Below, in pieces: positions 43,132 to 52,085 of a stretch of 64,000 nucleotides of DNA (positions within the stretch are counted from its first letter, which is position 1; each line of letters begins with the position of its first letter). The DNA comes from Enterobacteriaceae bacterium (GTDB taxonomy: Bacteria; Pseudomonadota; Gammaproteobacteria; Enterobacterales; Enterobacteriaceae), in NCBI GenBank assembly GCA_902363335.1, contig CABIZV010000006.1, positions 1-64,000 on the forward strand. Direction: 5' to 3'. A program made the position numbers and the translations under genes. Under the pieces are notes generated by a model. That model was not told where the DNA came from. It saw nothing but the letters and a program-made list of their open reading frames with translations, and did no database searches.

Positions 43132-44289
43132 CTATCGCTGCTCATCCAACTGCAATGCAATATACAGCAGCAAACGATCGTCAAAATTCCCCAAATCCAG
43201 TCCGGTCAGTTCCGAAATTCGATTAAGCCTATACTCCAGCGTATTACGGTGAATAAACAGCGCCTTCGAGGTCGCCAATGGCTGAACGTTATGGCGGAAC
43301 CAGGCGGCCAGCGTACGGCGCAGCAGGCCGTTGTTGTCCATCGCTTTCAGGCGCATTAACGGGCGAGAAAGCTCGTTGGCTTGCCAACCGCCGCGCAGGC
43401 TGTCGAGCAGCACCGGCAGCATCAGATCCTGATAAAAATAGCTGCGGCTTTCGGGCATTCGCTGCTTGCCGACCATCATGGTGGTGCGCGCCGTACGGTA
43501 GGAACGGGCGATGCTGCCGGGGCCGGTGAAGTAGTTGCCGAGCGCCACGCGAAAACGCAGATGACCGTTCTCTTTCATCCGTGAAATAAGCTGTTCAACC
43601 CGTTTCTGATGATCTTCAGCGTCCCAACGTCCAAACGGATTCAGCGCCGGTTTCAACACCACCATTTCGGTTAACGAGACAATCGCAATCAGGTTATTTC
43701 GCTCAGGCGTCGTCAGCGCGTTTTGCAATTGCTGAAGCTCTGCCATTGCGCTGTCCACGCCTAGCTGACCGCTATCGACCTCCACCACCGCCGCCACGCG
43801 CGGCTGGTTAAGGTCAATGCCCAGGCGCTGCGCCCATTCGGTCAGCGCCGGGGTATTCTCTTCGGCCTGGATAAGGTTCATCACCAGCTCTTCGCGCAGA
43901 CGGCTGTCCTGGGCTAAAAGGTGCATCAGGCGCGACTGCTCTAACATCATCTCCGCCGTCATACACACCAGTTCACCGTACTTACGCAGCGTCTCCGGCT
44001 CGCCGGTCAGGCCGATAACGCCAACAATTTCCCCTTCCAGACGCAGCGGCAGGTTAATCCCCTGACGTACCCCATGGAGATGTCGAGCGACAGCGTCATC
44101 AATATCAACCACCCGCCCCTGCGACAGCACCAGTAATGCCCCTTCGTGCAATTCACCAATACGCTCGCGATCGCCGCTGCCAATAATGCGCCCACGGGCA
44201 TCCATTACGTTGATATTGGTATCGATAATGCGCATGGTGCGCGCCACGATATCCTGCGCCATTTTAGTGTCGAGATGCCAGCTAGCCAT
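43132..44289 (-). CDS. cdaR: Carbohydrate diacid transcriptional regulator
   Basis: A 385-residue activator of galactarate, glucarate and glycerate genes in E. coli. It has an N-terminal sugar-diacid recognition domain (about 1-135), a middle region, and a C-terminal PucR-type HTH (TSKALFIHRNTLEYRLNRI). The start at 44289 follows AGGAGG and gives the E. coli length. Very high identity in the N-terminal domain suggests the same ligand. Convergent with the M60 gene. Confidence 0.96.
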   Translation of the reverse strand: MASWHLDTKMAQDIVARTMRIIDTNINVMDARGRIIGSGDRERIGELHEGALLVLSQGRVVDIDDAVARHLHGVRQGINLPLRLEGEIVGVIGLTGEPETLRKYGELVCMTAEMMLEQSRLMHLLAQDSRLREELVMNLIQAEENTPALTEWAQRLGIDLNQPRVAAVVEVDSGQLGVDSAMAELQQLQNALTTPERNNLIAIVSLTEMVVLKPALNPFGRWDAEDHQKRVEQLISRMKENGHLRFRVALGNYFTGPGSIARSYRTARTTMMVGKQRMPESRSYFYQDLMLPVLLDSLRGGWQANELSRPLMRLKAMDNNGLLRRTLAAWFRHNVQPLATSKALFIHRNTLEYRLNRISELTGLDLGNFDDRLLLYIALQLDEQR

Positions 44290-44409
44290 GAACCCCTCCT
44301 GTGAGCAGGTTACATGATAAGAAAGAAGATAAAGGCTCGCACTGTGCAATTGCACAAAGCAGGGTTGGGATCTATGGAGTTGTGGGAAGCTTCACATTAC
44401 GGCGGGAGA

Positions 44410-44437
44410 AACCCTTTCCCCAAAAGGGGAAAGGGTT
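44410..44437 (-). terminator. Perfect 12-bp hairpin after degP
   Basis: The arms AACCCTTTCCCC and GGGGAAAGGGTT with a 4-nt loop lie 11 bp past the degP stop. The minus-strand sequence after it is C/T-rich without a true U-run. Confidence 0.75.
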
Positions 44438-44447
44438 GGATTGTCGA

Positions 44448-45890
44448 TTACTGCATCAACAGATAGATAGAGGTGTCGCCACGCTGGATATTCAGCGCCA
44501 GTACAGAAGGTTTACCGTCGAGGATTTTACGCAGCTCAGCAATATTTTTCACCGCTTGCTGGTTCGCGCCGATAATCACGTCACCTTTCTTCAGGCCAAT
44601 TTGCGCCGCCGGCGTACCCGCTTTCACGGAGCTTACCACCACGCCTTTGTCCTGACCTTTGTTGCTCATCTCAGCGCCTTCAATACCGCTGAAGATGGAG
44701 CTGGAATCAACCTGATTCTGGCTGCTCTGCTGCAATTCAATTTGAACGGTTAACGGCTTACCGTCACGCTGCAGGCCGAGGCTGATTTTGCTGCCGATTG
44801 GCATCGTACCCACCTGCGCACGCAGTGCTGCAAAGCTGCTGATAGGCTTACCGTTCAGGGCGGTGATGACGTCACCCGCTTTAATGCCCGCTTTTGCCGC
44901 TGAAGAGTTCGGCATGACCTGGCTTACGAACGCGCCGCGCTGCGCATCCACCTTCATGGCTTTCGCCAGCTCAGAGTTCAGCTCGGTCCCCATAATGCCC
45001 AGTTCACCGCGCTTAACCTGGCCAAATTTCACCATCTGATCAGTCAGGTTTTTCACCATGTTGCTTGGAATGGCGAAACCGATACCGATGTTGCCGCCGT
45101 CAGGGGCGAGGATCGCGGTGTTAATGCCGATAAGCTCGCCGTTCAGGTTAACCAGCGCGCCGCCGGAGTTACCGCGGTTAATTGCCGCATCGGTCTGAAT
45201 AAAGTTTTCGTAGTTTTCGACGTTCAGGCCGCTACGGCCCAGCGCAGAAACAATACCGGACGTCACGGTTTCACCCAGACCAAACGGGTTACCGATAGCC
45301 ACGGTGTAATCACCGACGCGCAGTGCATCAGAGTCAGCCAGCTTAATCGCCGTCAGGTTTTTCGGATCCTGAATCTGAATCAGCGCAATATCAGAGCGTG
45401 GGTCTTTACCCACCACTTTGGCGTCAAATTTACGCCCATCGCTCAGCTGCACTTTAATAACGTTGGCGTTATCCACCACGTGGTTATTAGTGACGACATA
45501 GCCTTTCGCCGCGTCAATCACTACCCCAGAACCGAGGGCCATAAATTTCTGCTGCTGTGGGTTACCGCCACCGTTGCCCCCCTGCGGGCCACCGCCCTGA
45601 CAGAATGGAGAGCTCTGGAACGGTGAACCGTCCTGGCAGAAAGGCGAATTGTCGCCAAAGAATTGCTGGAAGTTACGCCCCATGCGCGGCGTATTTACCG
45701 TTGTGCTGCCTTCAACATTAATGCTGACGACTGACGGCATCACTTTCTCCAGCATCGGCGCCAGGCTTGGCATTGGCTGCGCGGCAGACGCGGTAGAAGA
45801 TGCCGTCTCGGCCGCGCTAGCGGACAACGGAGACAGAGCCAGACTTAAACTAAGAGCCAGTGCACTCATTGCTAACGTGGTTTTTTTCAT
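44448..45890 (-). CDS. degP: Periplasmic serine protease / chaperone DegP (HtrA)
   Basis: A 480-residue HtrA protease-chaperone for misfolded envelope proteins. The signal peptide is cut after ASA (residue 26). The catalytic triad is His137 (TNNHVVDN), Asp167 (RSDIALI) and Ser242 (NRGNSGGALV), precursor numbering. Two PDZ domains follow (about 285-375 and 390-478). The LA loop (about 75-115) holds the duplicated SPF-CQ segments with both cysteines and is Gly-rich, six residues longer than in E. coli (474 aa total). The start at 45890 is preceded by a near-consensus sigma-E promoter. Confidence 0.97.
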   Translation of the reverse strand: MKKTTLAMSALALSLSLALSPLSASAAETASSTASAAQPMPSLAPMLEKVMPSVVSINVEGSTTVNTPRMGRNFQQFFGDNSPFCQDGSPFQSSPFCQGGGPQGGNGGGNPQQQKFMALGSGVVIDAAKGYVVTNNHVVDNANVIKVQLSDGRKFDAKVVGKDPRSDIALIQIQDPKNLTAIKLADSDALRVGDYTVAIGNPFGLGETVTSGIVSALGRSGLNVENYENFIQTDAAINRGNSGGALVNLNGELIGINTAILAPDGGNIGIGFAIPSNMVKNLTDQMVKFGQVKRGELGIMGTELNSELAKAMKVDAQRGAFVSQVMPNSSAAKAGIKAGDVITALNGKPISSFAALRAQVGTMPIGSKISLGLQRDGKPLTVQIELQQSSQNQVDSSSIFSGIEGAEMSNKGQDKGVVVSSVKAGTPAAQIGLKKGDVIIGANQQAVKNIAELRKILDGKPSVLALNIQRGDTSIYLLMQ

Positions 45891-45941
45891 GTGTTTCAAT
45901 CTCAATTTCAGATTACGCAAAGTTACGATGTTCGTGACTAA

Positions 45942-45969
45942 TCAGATTCACTTTATGGCACTAAGTTCC
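45942..45969 (-). promoter_or_regulatory. Sigma-E promoter of degP
   Basis: On the minus strand GGAACTT (45963-45969), a 16-bp spacer and TCTGA (45942-45946) match the extracytoplasmic sigma-E consensus (GAACTT-N16-TCTGA). It lies about 52 bp upstream of degP. Further upstream GTAAA (46011-46015) lies where CpxR acts in E. coli, but a second half at the standard spacing is not clear. Confidence 0.85.
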
Positions 45970-46026
45970 CTGCAACTACACGTGGGAAAAGTAAAAATTT
46001 ATTGAGCGTCTTTACAAAACTTATGA

Positions 46027-47541
46027 TTATTCTACCGCCATCAACCGCCGATATTCATCCCACGCGTAGAGGTCAGTCATTCCACTGATATAATCCTGAA
46101 GCAGGCGGCAGCGATAATAATATTCCATCACCGGAAATTCCACAGCATCACGCGATATTTTATTTACAGCCTCAACGTAAGCTAAACGATGGCGCGTTGA
46201 GAGCTTGCAAAAAAGCCGTGATTCGATAGGCAGATGGCGTAAACGCTCATGTTTAACCAGCTCACTAAATTCATTTAACGATAATTTTAACAGCGGCGCA
46301 TAAATATCAAGTAAACCGCCAATCACTCGGTATCCCTGCAATTCAAGCTGCTCGACATCTGGATGGCTAAAGACATGTTTTATCGCCACATTTTTATATA
46401 ATGCCAGCAATTCACTGTAGCTGCTTTCATCTTCAAGCAGTGCGTGGTTAAAGTCACCTTCAAAAATCTGCGGCAGATTATCGATAAAACGCTGTGCCGC
46501 GTAAGGCACCAGTTTATTTAATGTATTTACCCGCAAATACATAAAGAACTGATCTTCTGTGCTTCGACTTAATGAATTTGCGCGAGATTTATCCCAGGCA
46601 TTCTCAACCACCTGTGCAAACAACGAACCTTTTTCATGATCGGGCCAGGCATCGTATAAATGCTGGTAGAGCTGCTCAACGCTAAAGATTCTTTTTTCTA
46701 CAGCATCTTCAAGGTCAGCAACACAATATGAAATATCATCCGCAGCTTCCATAATCCAGGTTAATGGAAAGCGATTGTAAGGGGCTAGCGCCAGTTCTTT
46801 ACGTAAGCGCGCAATATACTCTTCTTCGGCCAGGTAATAACCTGGCTTTTTCATTAAGTAGCTATGCGTTTTCGGCACGTCATTCGCCCACCAGGCGGGA
46901 CGCGTATATTTTAAAATACACCCTACCTGCGCCCAGGTCAGATTCATGCGCATCAAGGTATGCACCAAACGGATGCCCTGCGCATTGCCTTCGAAATGGC
47001 ACAGGTCTTGCCGCACTTTGCTACGCAGCACGTTCAGCGCCTCTTCCCCTTCATGCAGCTTGAGAGCGGCAACCTCGCATCGGTCATGGCTTTGCGGCTG
47101 CTGGAGCGCATCTTTCGGTGCCAGGCGCTGGCTGAACCAGTCGTTAATCGCCGCTTCGCCAAAGTGACCGAAAGGTGGATTGCCAATGTCATGCATCAGG
47201 CACGCCATTTCAACGACGCTTTCAAACGGCCCGGTCAGCTCATCCAGCCCGTAGGTAGCGAGCAGTTTTTTCTCTTTCAGACGGCTCAGGATCTCTTTGG
47301 CGATATAGCGCCCCACCTGCTGCACTTCCATCGAGTGCGTTAAACGCGTTCGTACCGCGGCATTACGCTCGAGTGGGAAAACCTGCGTTTTTTGCTGTAA
47401 ACGTCGAATGGCAGGTGAGTTAATAATGCGCCCACGATCGCTTTCAAAAATGCGCAGAATTTCATGTTCTGAGCTTACGCCCTGAGGTGAACGATAGCGC
47501 CGACGCCAGTTAATTTTATTACGGAAATCAATCTTCACCAT
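46027..47541 (-). CDS. dgt: Deoxyguanosine triphosphate triphosphohydrolase
   Basis: A 504-residue HD-domain enzyme that cuts dGTP to deoxyguanosine and triphosphate. The HD motif is in CLMHDIGNPPFGHFGE, with the upstream His in RTRLTHSMEV. The start at 47541 follows GGAGAGG; the frame is open for 21 more codons that overlap the mtn promoter region. One residue shorter than E. coli (ends MAVE). Divergent from mtn. Confidence 0.96.
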   Translation of the reverse strand: MVKIDFRNKINWRRRYRSPQGVSSEHEILRIFESDRGRIINSPAIRRLQQKTQVFPLERNAAVRTRLTHSMEVQQVGRYIAKEILSRLKEKKLLATYGLDELTGPFESVVEMACLMHDIGNPPFGHFGEAAINDWFSQRLAPKDALQQPQSHDRCEVAALKLHEGEEALNVLRSKVRQDLCHFEGNAQGIRLVHTLMRMNLTWAQVGCILKYTRPAWWANDVPKTHSYLMKKPGYYLAEEEYIARLRKELALAPYNRFPLTWIMEAADDISYCVADLEDAVEKRIFSVEQLYQHLYDAWPDHEKGSLFAQVVENAWDKSRANSLSRSTEDQFFMYLRVNTLNKLVPYAAQRFIDNLPQIFEGDFNHALLEDESSYSELLALYKNVAIKHVFSHPDVEQLELQGYRVIGGLLDIYAPLLKLSLNEFSELVKHERLRHLPIESRLFCKLSTRHRLAYVEAVNKISRDAVEFPVMEYYYRCRLLQDYISGMTDLYAWDEYRRLMAVE

Positions 47542-47624
47542 AACCTCTCCGTCGCGAGAAATGCGCTTCCCCTGAACCGCATGATAGACTATGCCTTTAA
47601 ACATGGTATATCGCGAGTAAATCT

Positions 47625-48323
47625 ATGAAAATCGGCATTATTGGCGCAATGGAAGAAGAAGTTACGCTGCTGCGTGACAAAATCGAAAATCGTCAGACCA
47701 TCACCGTGGGCGGGAGCGAAATCTATACCGGGCAGTTGAACGGCGTTGACGTCGCGTTACTGAAATCCGGCATTGGTAAGGTTGCCGCCGCAATGGGCGC
47801 GACGCTGCTGCTTGAACGCTGCCAGCCGGACGTCATCATTAATACCGGCTCCGCAGGCGGCCTTGCGCCAACCCTGAAAGTGGGTGATATCGTGGTTTCT
47901 GACGAAGCGCGCTACCACGATGCCGATGTCACCGCATTTGGCTACGAAATCGGTCAAATGGCCGGCTGTCCAGCGGGCTTTAAAGCGGACGACAAGCTGA
48001 TTGCCGCGGCGGAAGAGTGCATTAAATCGCTCGACCTGAACGCCGTTCGTGGCCTTATCGTCAGCGGCGACGCCTTCATCAACGGTTCCGTGGGGCTGGC
48101 GAAAATTCGCCATAACTTCCCACAGGCGATTGCGGTAGAAATGGAAGCCACGGCAATTGCGCATGTGTGCCACAGCTTTGCCGTGCCGTTTGTGGTCGTT
48201 CGCGCGATCTCAGACGTGGCCGATCAGCAGTCCCATTTGAGCTTTGACGAGTTCCTGACGGTCGCCGCGAAGCAGTCAACGCTGATGGTTGAAGCGCTGG
48301 TGCAGAAACTGGCGCGTGGCTAA
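47625..48323 (+). CDS. mtn: 5'-methylthioadenosine / S-adenosylhomocysteine nucleosidase
   Basis: A 232-residue nucleosidase that removes adenine from MTA, SAH and 5'-deoxyadenosine, recycling SAM by-products and supplying S-ribosylhomocysteine to LuxS. Glu12 (AMEEEV) and the catalytic Asp in RAISDVADQQ are present. Same length as E. coli. The btuF start lies inside its last codons (8-bp overlap). Confidence 0.98.
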   Translation: MKIGIIGAMEEEVTLLRDKIENRQTITVGGSEIYTGQLNGVDVALLKSGIGKVAAAMGATLLLERCQPDVIINTGSAGGLAPTLKVGDIVVSDEARYHDADVTAFGYEIGQMAGCPAGFKADDKLIAAAEECIKSLDLNAVRGLIVSGDAFINGSVGLAKIRHNFPQAIAVEMEATAIAHVCHSFAVPFVVVRAISDVADQQSHLSFDEFLTVAAKQSTLMVEALVQKLARG

Positions 48324-49116
48324 GCGGTTTATCACAGGGCTGCTGGCCCTGCTGTTGAGCGCTCCGGCGTGGCTGTTCGCCGCGCCGCGGGTTATCTCCC
48401 TCTCCCCTGCCAACACCGAGCTGGCCTTTGCCGCTGGCATCACCCCCGTTGGCGTCAGCGCCTGGTCTGACTATCCTGAAGAAGCTAAAGCCATTGAGCA
48501 GGTTGCTTCCTGGCAGGGCATTAATCTGGAACGCATTGTCGCGCTGCATCCCGATCTGGTGCTGGCATGGAAAGAAGGCAACGCCGAACGCCAGGTGAAT
48601 CAGCTGCAAGCGCTGGGGATCACCGTATTATGGGTTGATAACCATCGTATTGAGGACATTGCCGCTTCATTACGCCAGTTGGCGAAATGGAGCCCAACGC
48701 CTGAGAAAGCCGAGCAGGCGGCTGCCTCGCTGTTACGTGACTATGCGCAGCTCAAAGCGCAGTACGCGGACGCGCCGAAGAAACGCGTGTTTATGCAGTT
48801 TGGTTTCAATCCTATTTTCACCAGTAATAAAAGTGCCATTCAAAACCAGGTGCTGGAGATTTGCGGCGGTGAAAACATCTTTGCCGATAGCCGCGTCGCA
48901 TGGCCGCAGGTGAGCCGTGAACAGGTGTTAATGCGTCAACCGCAGGCTATTATTGCCGCAGGCGATGAGAGTCAAATTCCGAAAATCCAGCATTACTGGG
49001 CAAGCCAGCTCACAATCCCCATTATTCCCCTTAATAGTGACTGGTTTGAACGAGCAAGCCCACGTATTATCCTCGCCGCAAAACAACTCTGTACTGCTTT
49101 AGAGCAGGTTCATTAA
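48316..49116 (+). CDS. btuF: Vitamin B12-binding periplasmic protein
   Basis: A 266-residue class III solute-binding protein delivering cobalamin to BtuCD. The signal peptide ends at FA (residue 22). Two Rossmann-like lobes are joined by a long helix. The start is the GTG at 48316 inside the mtn stop region (coupled translation), which gives exactly the E. coli length; an ATG nine codons upstream in mtn is less likely. Followed 14 bp later by yadS. Confidence 0.96.
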   Translation: MAKRFITGLLALLLSAPAWLFAAPRVISLSPANTELAFAAGITPVGVSAWSDYPEEAKAIEQVASWQGINLERIVALHPDLVLAWKEGNAERQVNQLQALGITVLWVDNHRIEDIAASLRQLAKWSPTPEKAEQAAASLLRDYAQLKAQYADAPKKRVFMQFGFNPIFTSNKSAIQNQVLEICGGENIFADSRVAWPQVSREQVLMRQPQAIIAAGDESQIPKIQHYWASQLTIPIIPLNSDWFERASPRIILAAKQLCTALEQVH

Positions 49117-49130
49117 CGGGATAATTGGTC

Positions 49131-49754
49131 ATGCTGGTTTACTGGCTGGATATTGTAGGCACCATTGTTTTCGCCATCTCGGGCGTATTGCTGGCGGGAA
49201 AGTTACGCATGGATCCGTTTGGCGTACTGGTGCTGGGCGTGGTCACCGCCGTGGGTGGCGGGACTATCCGTGATATGGCGTTAGCTAACGGCCCGGTATT
49301 CTGGGTTAAAGATCCGACCGACCTGGTGGTCGCTATGGTGACCTGCATGTTGACCATCGTGCTGGTGCGTCAACCGCGTCGTTTACCCAAATGGGTGCTG
49401 CCGGTTCTGGATGCCGTGGGTCTGGCGGTTTTCGTCGGTATTGGCGTCAATAAAGCGTTTATCGCCCATTCAGGGCCACTGGTGGCAATCTGTATGGGTG
49501 TGGTGACCGGCGTCGGCGGTGGGATTATCCGTGACGTGCTGGCGCGTGAAATACCGATGATCCTGCGTACGGAAATCTACGCCACCGCCTGTATTGTGGG
49601 CGGTATCGTTCACGCCACGGCCTATTACACCTTCAACATTCCGCTTGAGAACGCCAGTATGATGGGGATGGTGGTGACGCTGGCCATTCGCCTGGCGGCA
49701 ATCCGCTGGCACCTGAAGCTGCCCACCTTTGCGCTGGATGATAACGGACGCTAA
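49131..49754 (+). CDS. yadS: TRIC-family (UPF0126) inner-membrane protein
   Basis: A 207-residue protein with seven hydrophobic segments arranged as two related halves. Each half carries the glycine-rich signature (VTAVGGGTIRDM near residue 42 and VTGVGGGIIRDV near 128). This repeat is the hallmark of prokaryotic trimeric intracellular cation channels. The transported ion in enterobacteria is not established. The start at 49131 gives the E. coli length. Last gene of mtn-btuF-yadS. Confidence 0.93.
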   Translation: MLVYWLDIVGTIVFAISGVLLAGKLRMDPFGVLVLGVVTAVGGGTIRDMALANGPVFWVKDPTDLVVAMVTCMLTIVLVRQPRRLPKWVLPVLDAVGLAVFVGIGVNKAFIAHSGPLVAICMGVVTGVGGGIIRDVLAREIPMILRTEIYATACIVGGIVHATAYYTFNIPLENASMMGMVVTLAIRLAAIRWHLKLPTFALDDNGR

Positions 49755-49825
49755 CCGTAATTTTGTTGATACTGTGAACGGGCAGACTGCCGGAGGGTGG
49801 GGTTGCGTTAGCCGTACACTAATCT

Positions 49826-49902
49826 TGTAGCCCGGCCAAGCGAAGCGCCGCCGGGGCCGGCTCGGTGCTCATCCCGGCGGCGCTTCGCTTGGCCGGGCTA
49901 CA
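49826..49902. repeat. Perfect 30-bp inverted repeat (REP-like) between yadS and erpA
   Basis: The arms 49826-49855 and 49873-49902 are exact reverse complements of 30 nt (starting TGTAGCCCGGCC) separated by 17 nt. The GC-rich arms and convergent intergenic position fit a REP/BIME element. It may act as a shared transcript end for yadS and erpA. Confidence 0.8.
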
Positions 49903-49963
49903 GTTAAAATTGCCCGCCAAAAGGCGGGCAATGAAAATTCACAGCGTAAGAGCACTCAGGGCA

Positions 49964-50308
49964 TCAGATGCTGAACGACGATCCACAGCCGCAGGTGCTG
50001 GTCGCATTCGGGTTGGTCACGATAAAGCGTGAACCTTCCAGACCTTCGGTGTAATCCACGGATCCACCCACCAGGTATTGCAGGCTCATCGGGTCAACCA
50101 CCAGGCCTACGCCCTCTTTTTCGATGGTCATGTCGCCGTCGTTGACCTGGTCATCAAAAGTAAAACCATACTGGAAGCCGCTGCAACCGCCGCCCGTGAT
50201 ATATACGCGCAGTTTGAGGTTTGGATTTTCTTCATCCGCGATCAGGAATTTCACTTTTTTGGCTGCGGCGTCGGTAAACTCCAGCGGCAGCACTACGTCT
50301 TCACTCAT
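49964..50308 (-). CDS. erpA: Iron-sulfur cluster insertion protein
   Basis: A 114-residue A-type carrier that passes Fe-S clusters to targets such as IspG/IspH. The three cluster cysteines C42 (GGGCSGF), C106 and C108 (CGCG) are at the canonical positions. Convergent with yadS and just downstream of clcA. Confidence 0.97.
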   Translation of the reverse strand: MSEDVVLPLEFTDAAAKKVKFLIADEENPNLKLRVYITGGGCSGFQYGFTFDDQVNDGDMTIEKEGVGLVVDPMSLQYLVGGSVDYTEGLEGSRFIVTNPNATSTCGCGSSFSI

Positions 50309-50390
50309 TTTTTGCTCCCATTAATACTGCAGGTCCAGGTTAATATTCACCCGACTCTTTGTGTCATTATCTAATACCCGAGTAAATCGT

Positions 50391-51809
50391 TCAAGTATTC
50401 TCCGGGGCCGACTGCCGGGCTTTCGCCTCTTGCTCGGCTTCTTGCTTCGCCAGGGTTCGCGCCAGGATCGTGGCGTAGAGCGGCTGTCCGCCGAGGAACT
50501 GCGCTAATAGCGTGGCACCGAGCCCGGTAATAATCATTGGCAAAATGAGCTGATAATTATCCGTCATCTCCAGTACCAGCACGATCCCCGTGAGCGGCGC
50601 ACGCACCGAGGCCGCCAGCAGCGCCCCCATTCCGGCAATCGCAAAGGTGCCCGGGTCCAGATGGTATGCCGGGAACAGATTCATTGCCGCTAAGCCAAAC
50701 GCCGTCCCCAGCAGCGTACCCAATGCCAGCATAGGCGCAAAGATCCCGCCGGGGGCGCCGGAAGAGAAACACAGCAAGGTGGTTAATACGCGGGCGACAA
50801 ATAAGAACAGCAGCGCACCGACAGTATAGTTACCCGCCGCGGCAATCGGGATCAGGTTAAACCCGCCCCCTGAGGCTGCTGGCTGGAACAATCCAAGCAC
50901 GCCACAGCCGCCGCCAATCAGACCGCCGATCAGCACCCATTTTTTAATATTGCCGCCGTGAATGCGGAAGAACATATCCTGGGTTTTCAGCACCAGCGTG
51001 TTAAACAGCGGGCCGACGCAGCCAAAGATAATGCCCAGCACCAGGTACAGCCACAGCGTGTTAACCGGCGCATTGGTCAGCTTGCCGACCTCAATGACCG
51101 GCGTTTCACCGTTGAAAATACGGAACACGACGCTCGACATAATGACGCCAACGAACACTGCTTTTATCGAAATCAGGCTGTAGCGAAACTGTGGGCGCAT
51201 CTCTTCGATGATAAACAAGATGCCTGCCAGCGGCGCGTTAAAGGCCGCCGACAGCCCCGCCGCCGCACCGGTCGCCAACAGCGTATGACGTGACTCTTCG
51301 CCGCGCTGGCGGAAAATGTCTCCCACCATACGCCCGATATTGCCACCGATTTGCACCGTTGGCCCTTCGCGCCCCAGCACCATACCGGCACCCAGCGTGC
51401 CCATACCACCGACGAATTTCACCGGCAACACGCGCCACCAGCGCACGGGACGCAGTTCTTCCAGCGCCCCTTCAATTTCGGGAATCCCCGAACCACCAGC
51501 CTCCGGCGCAAAGCGGCGTACCAGCCAGTAGCCGAGCATCGCTAATAGGGCCGACAAAATAAAGGCCAGCGGCCAGACGATGAACCAACGATCCGCAACC
51601 TGCGCCAGCGTCGCGATGCGCATGTTTTGCACCCAGTTCACCGCATGTTCAAATGCAACGCCCACTAACCCAACCAGGGTACCGACAACTGCGGCCGACA
51701 GGAGCACCATCAGCGGCGTTTTATCGCGGTTCAGCAGTTTACGCACCACATCGCGGCGACGCAGACCAACAATCCGTTGTGCCTCTAAAGGGGTTATCTC
51801 AGCTTTCAT
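50391..51809 (-). CDS. clcA: H+/Cl- exchange transporter
   Basis: A 472-residue CLC antiporter used in extreme acid resistance. Selectivity motifs GSGIPE, GREGPTVQ (the gating Glu, 148 in E. coli) and the C-terminal LYATILARTLA with the central-Tyr region are present. It has 18 CLC helices with an inverted repeat. One residue shorter than E. coli. Its upstream side opens onto an accessory region instead of hemL. Confidence 0.96.
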   Translation of the reverse strand: MKAEITPLEAQRIVGLRRRDVVRKLLNRDKTPLMVLLSAAVVGTLVGLVGVAFEHAVNWVQNMRIATLAQVADRWFIVWPLAFILSALLAMLGYWLVRRFAPEAGGSGIPEIEGALEELRPVRWWRVLPVKFVGGMGTLGAGMVLGREGPTVQIGGNIGRMVGDIFRQRGEESRHTLLATGAAAGLSAAFNAPLAGILFIIEEMRPQFRYSLISIKAVFVGVIMSSVVFRIFNGETPVIEVGKLTNAPVNTLWLYLVLGIIFGCVGPLFNTLVLKTQDMFFRIHGGNIKKWVLIGGLIGGGCGVLGLFQPAASGGGFNLIPIAAAGNYTVGALLFLFVARVLTTLLCFSSGAPGGIFAPMLALGTLLGTAFGLAAMNLFPAYHLDPGTFAIAGMGALLAASVRAPLTGIVLVLEMTDNYQLILPMIITGLGATLLAQFLGGQPLYATILARTLAKQEAEQEAKARQSAPENT

Positions 51810-51961
51810 ACCGTCATCACTAATTGGTAATACAAATGGGAAGGGAAGGCATTTTACCCAGACATGTGCCTTACGTCGCGAAAAAATTGCGCCACGAATG
51901 CTTTGTTACGCTGGGGTAAAATTTTAGTTCATCATCGGCAAAGAAATCAGTGTTTCGCATT

Positions 51962-51984
51962 CAGTCCGCCATCCGGGCGGACTG
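51962..51984. terminator. Hairpin upstream of clcA
   Basis: The stem CAGTCCGCC/GGCGGACTG with a 5-nt loop is followed on the plus strand by TTCTTGTTTTC. It looks like a plus-strand terminator although no gene upstream uses it; it may belong to an unannotated plus-strand RNA or be an inert remnant. Confidence 0.5.
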
Positions 51985-52085
51985 TTCTTGTTTTCTATTG
52001 TCCGACTTGCCGGTTTCAGAACGAATGGTTTTAGCTTTTAACTCAAAGACCGCACGGGCTTAGGTGGCGTCTAAATCGCCGAAGC

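Noticed and set aside
49826..49902. The 30-bp inverted repeat as an insertion-sequence end pair
   Set aside because: Only 17 bp separate the arms and there is no transposase; a REP-type palindrome is the simpler reading.
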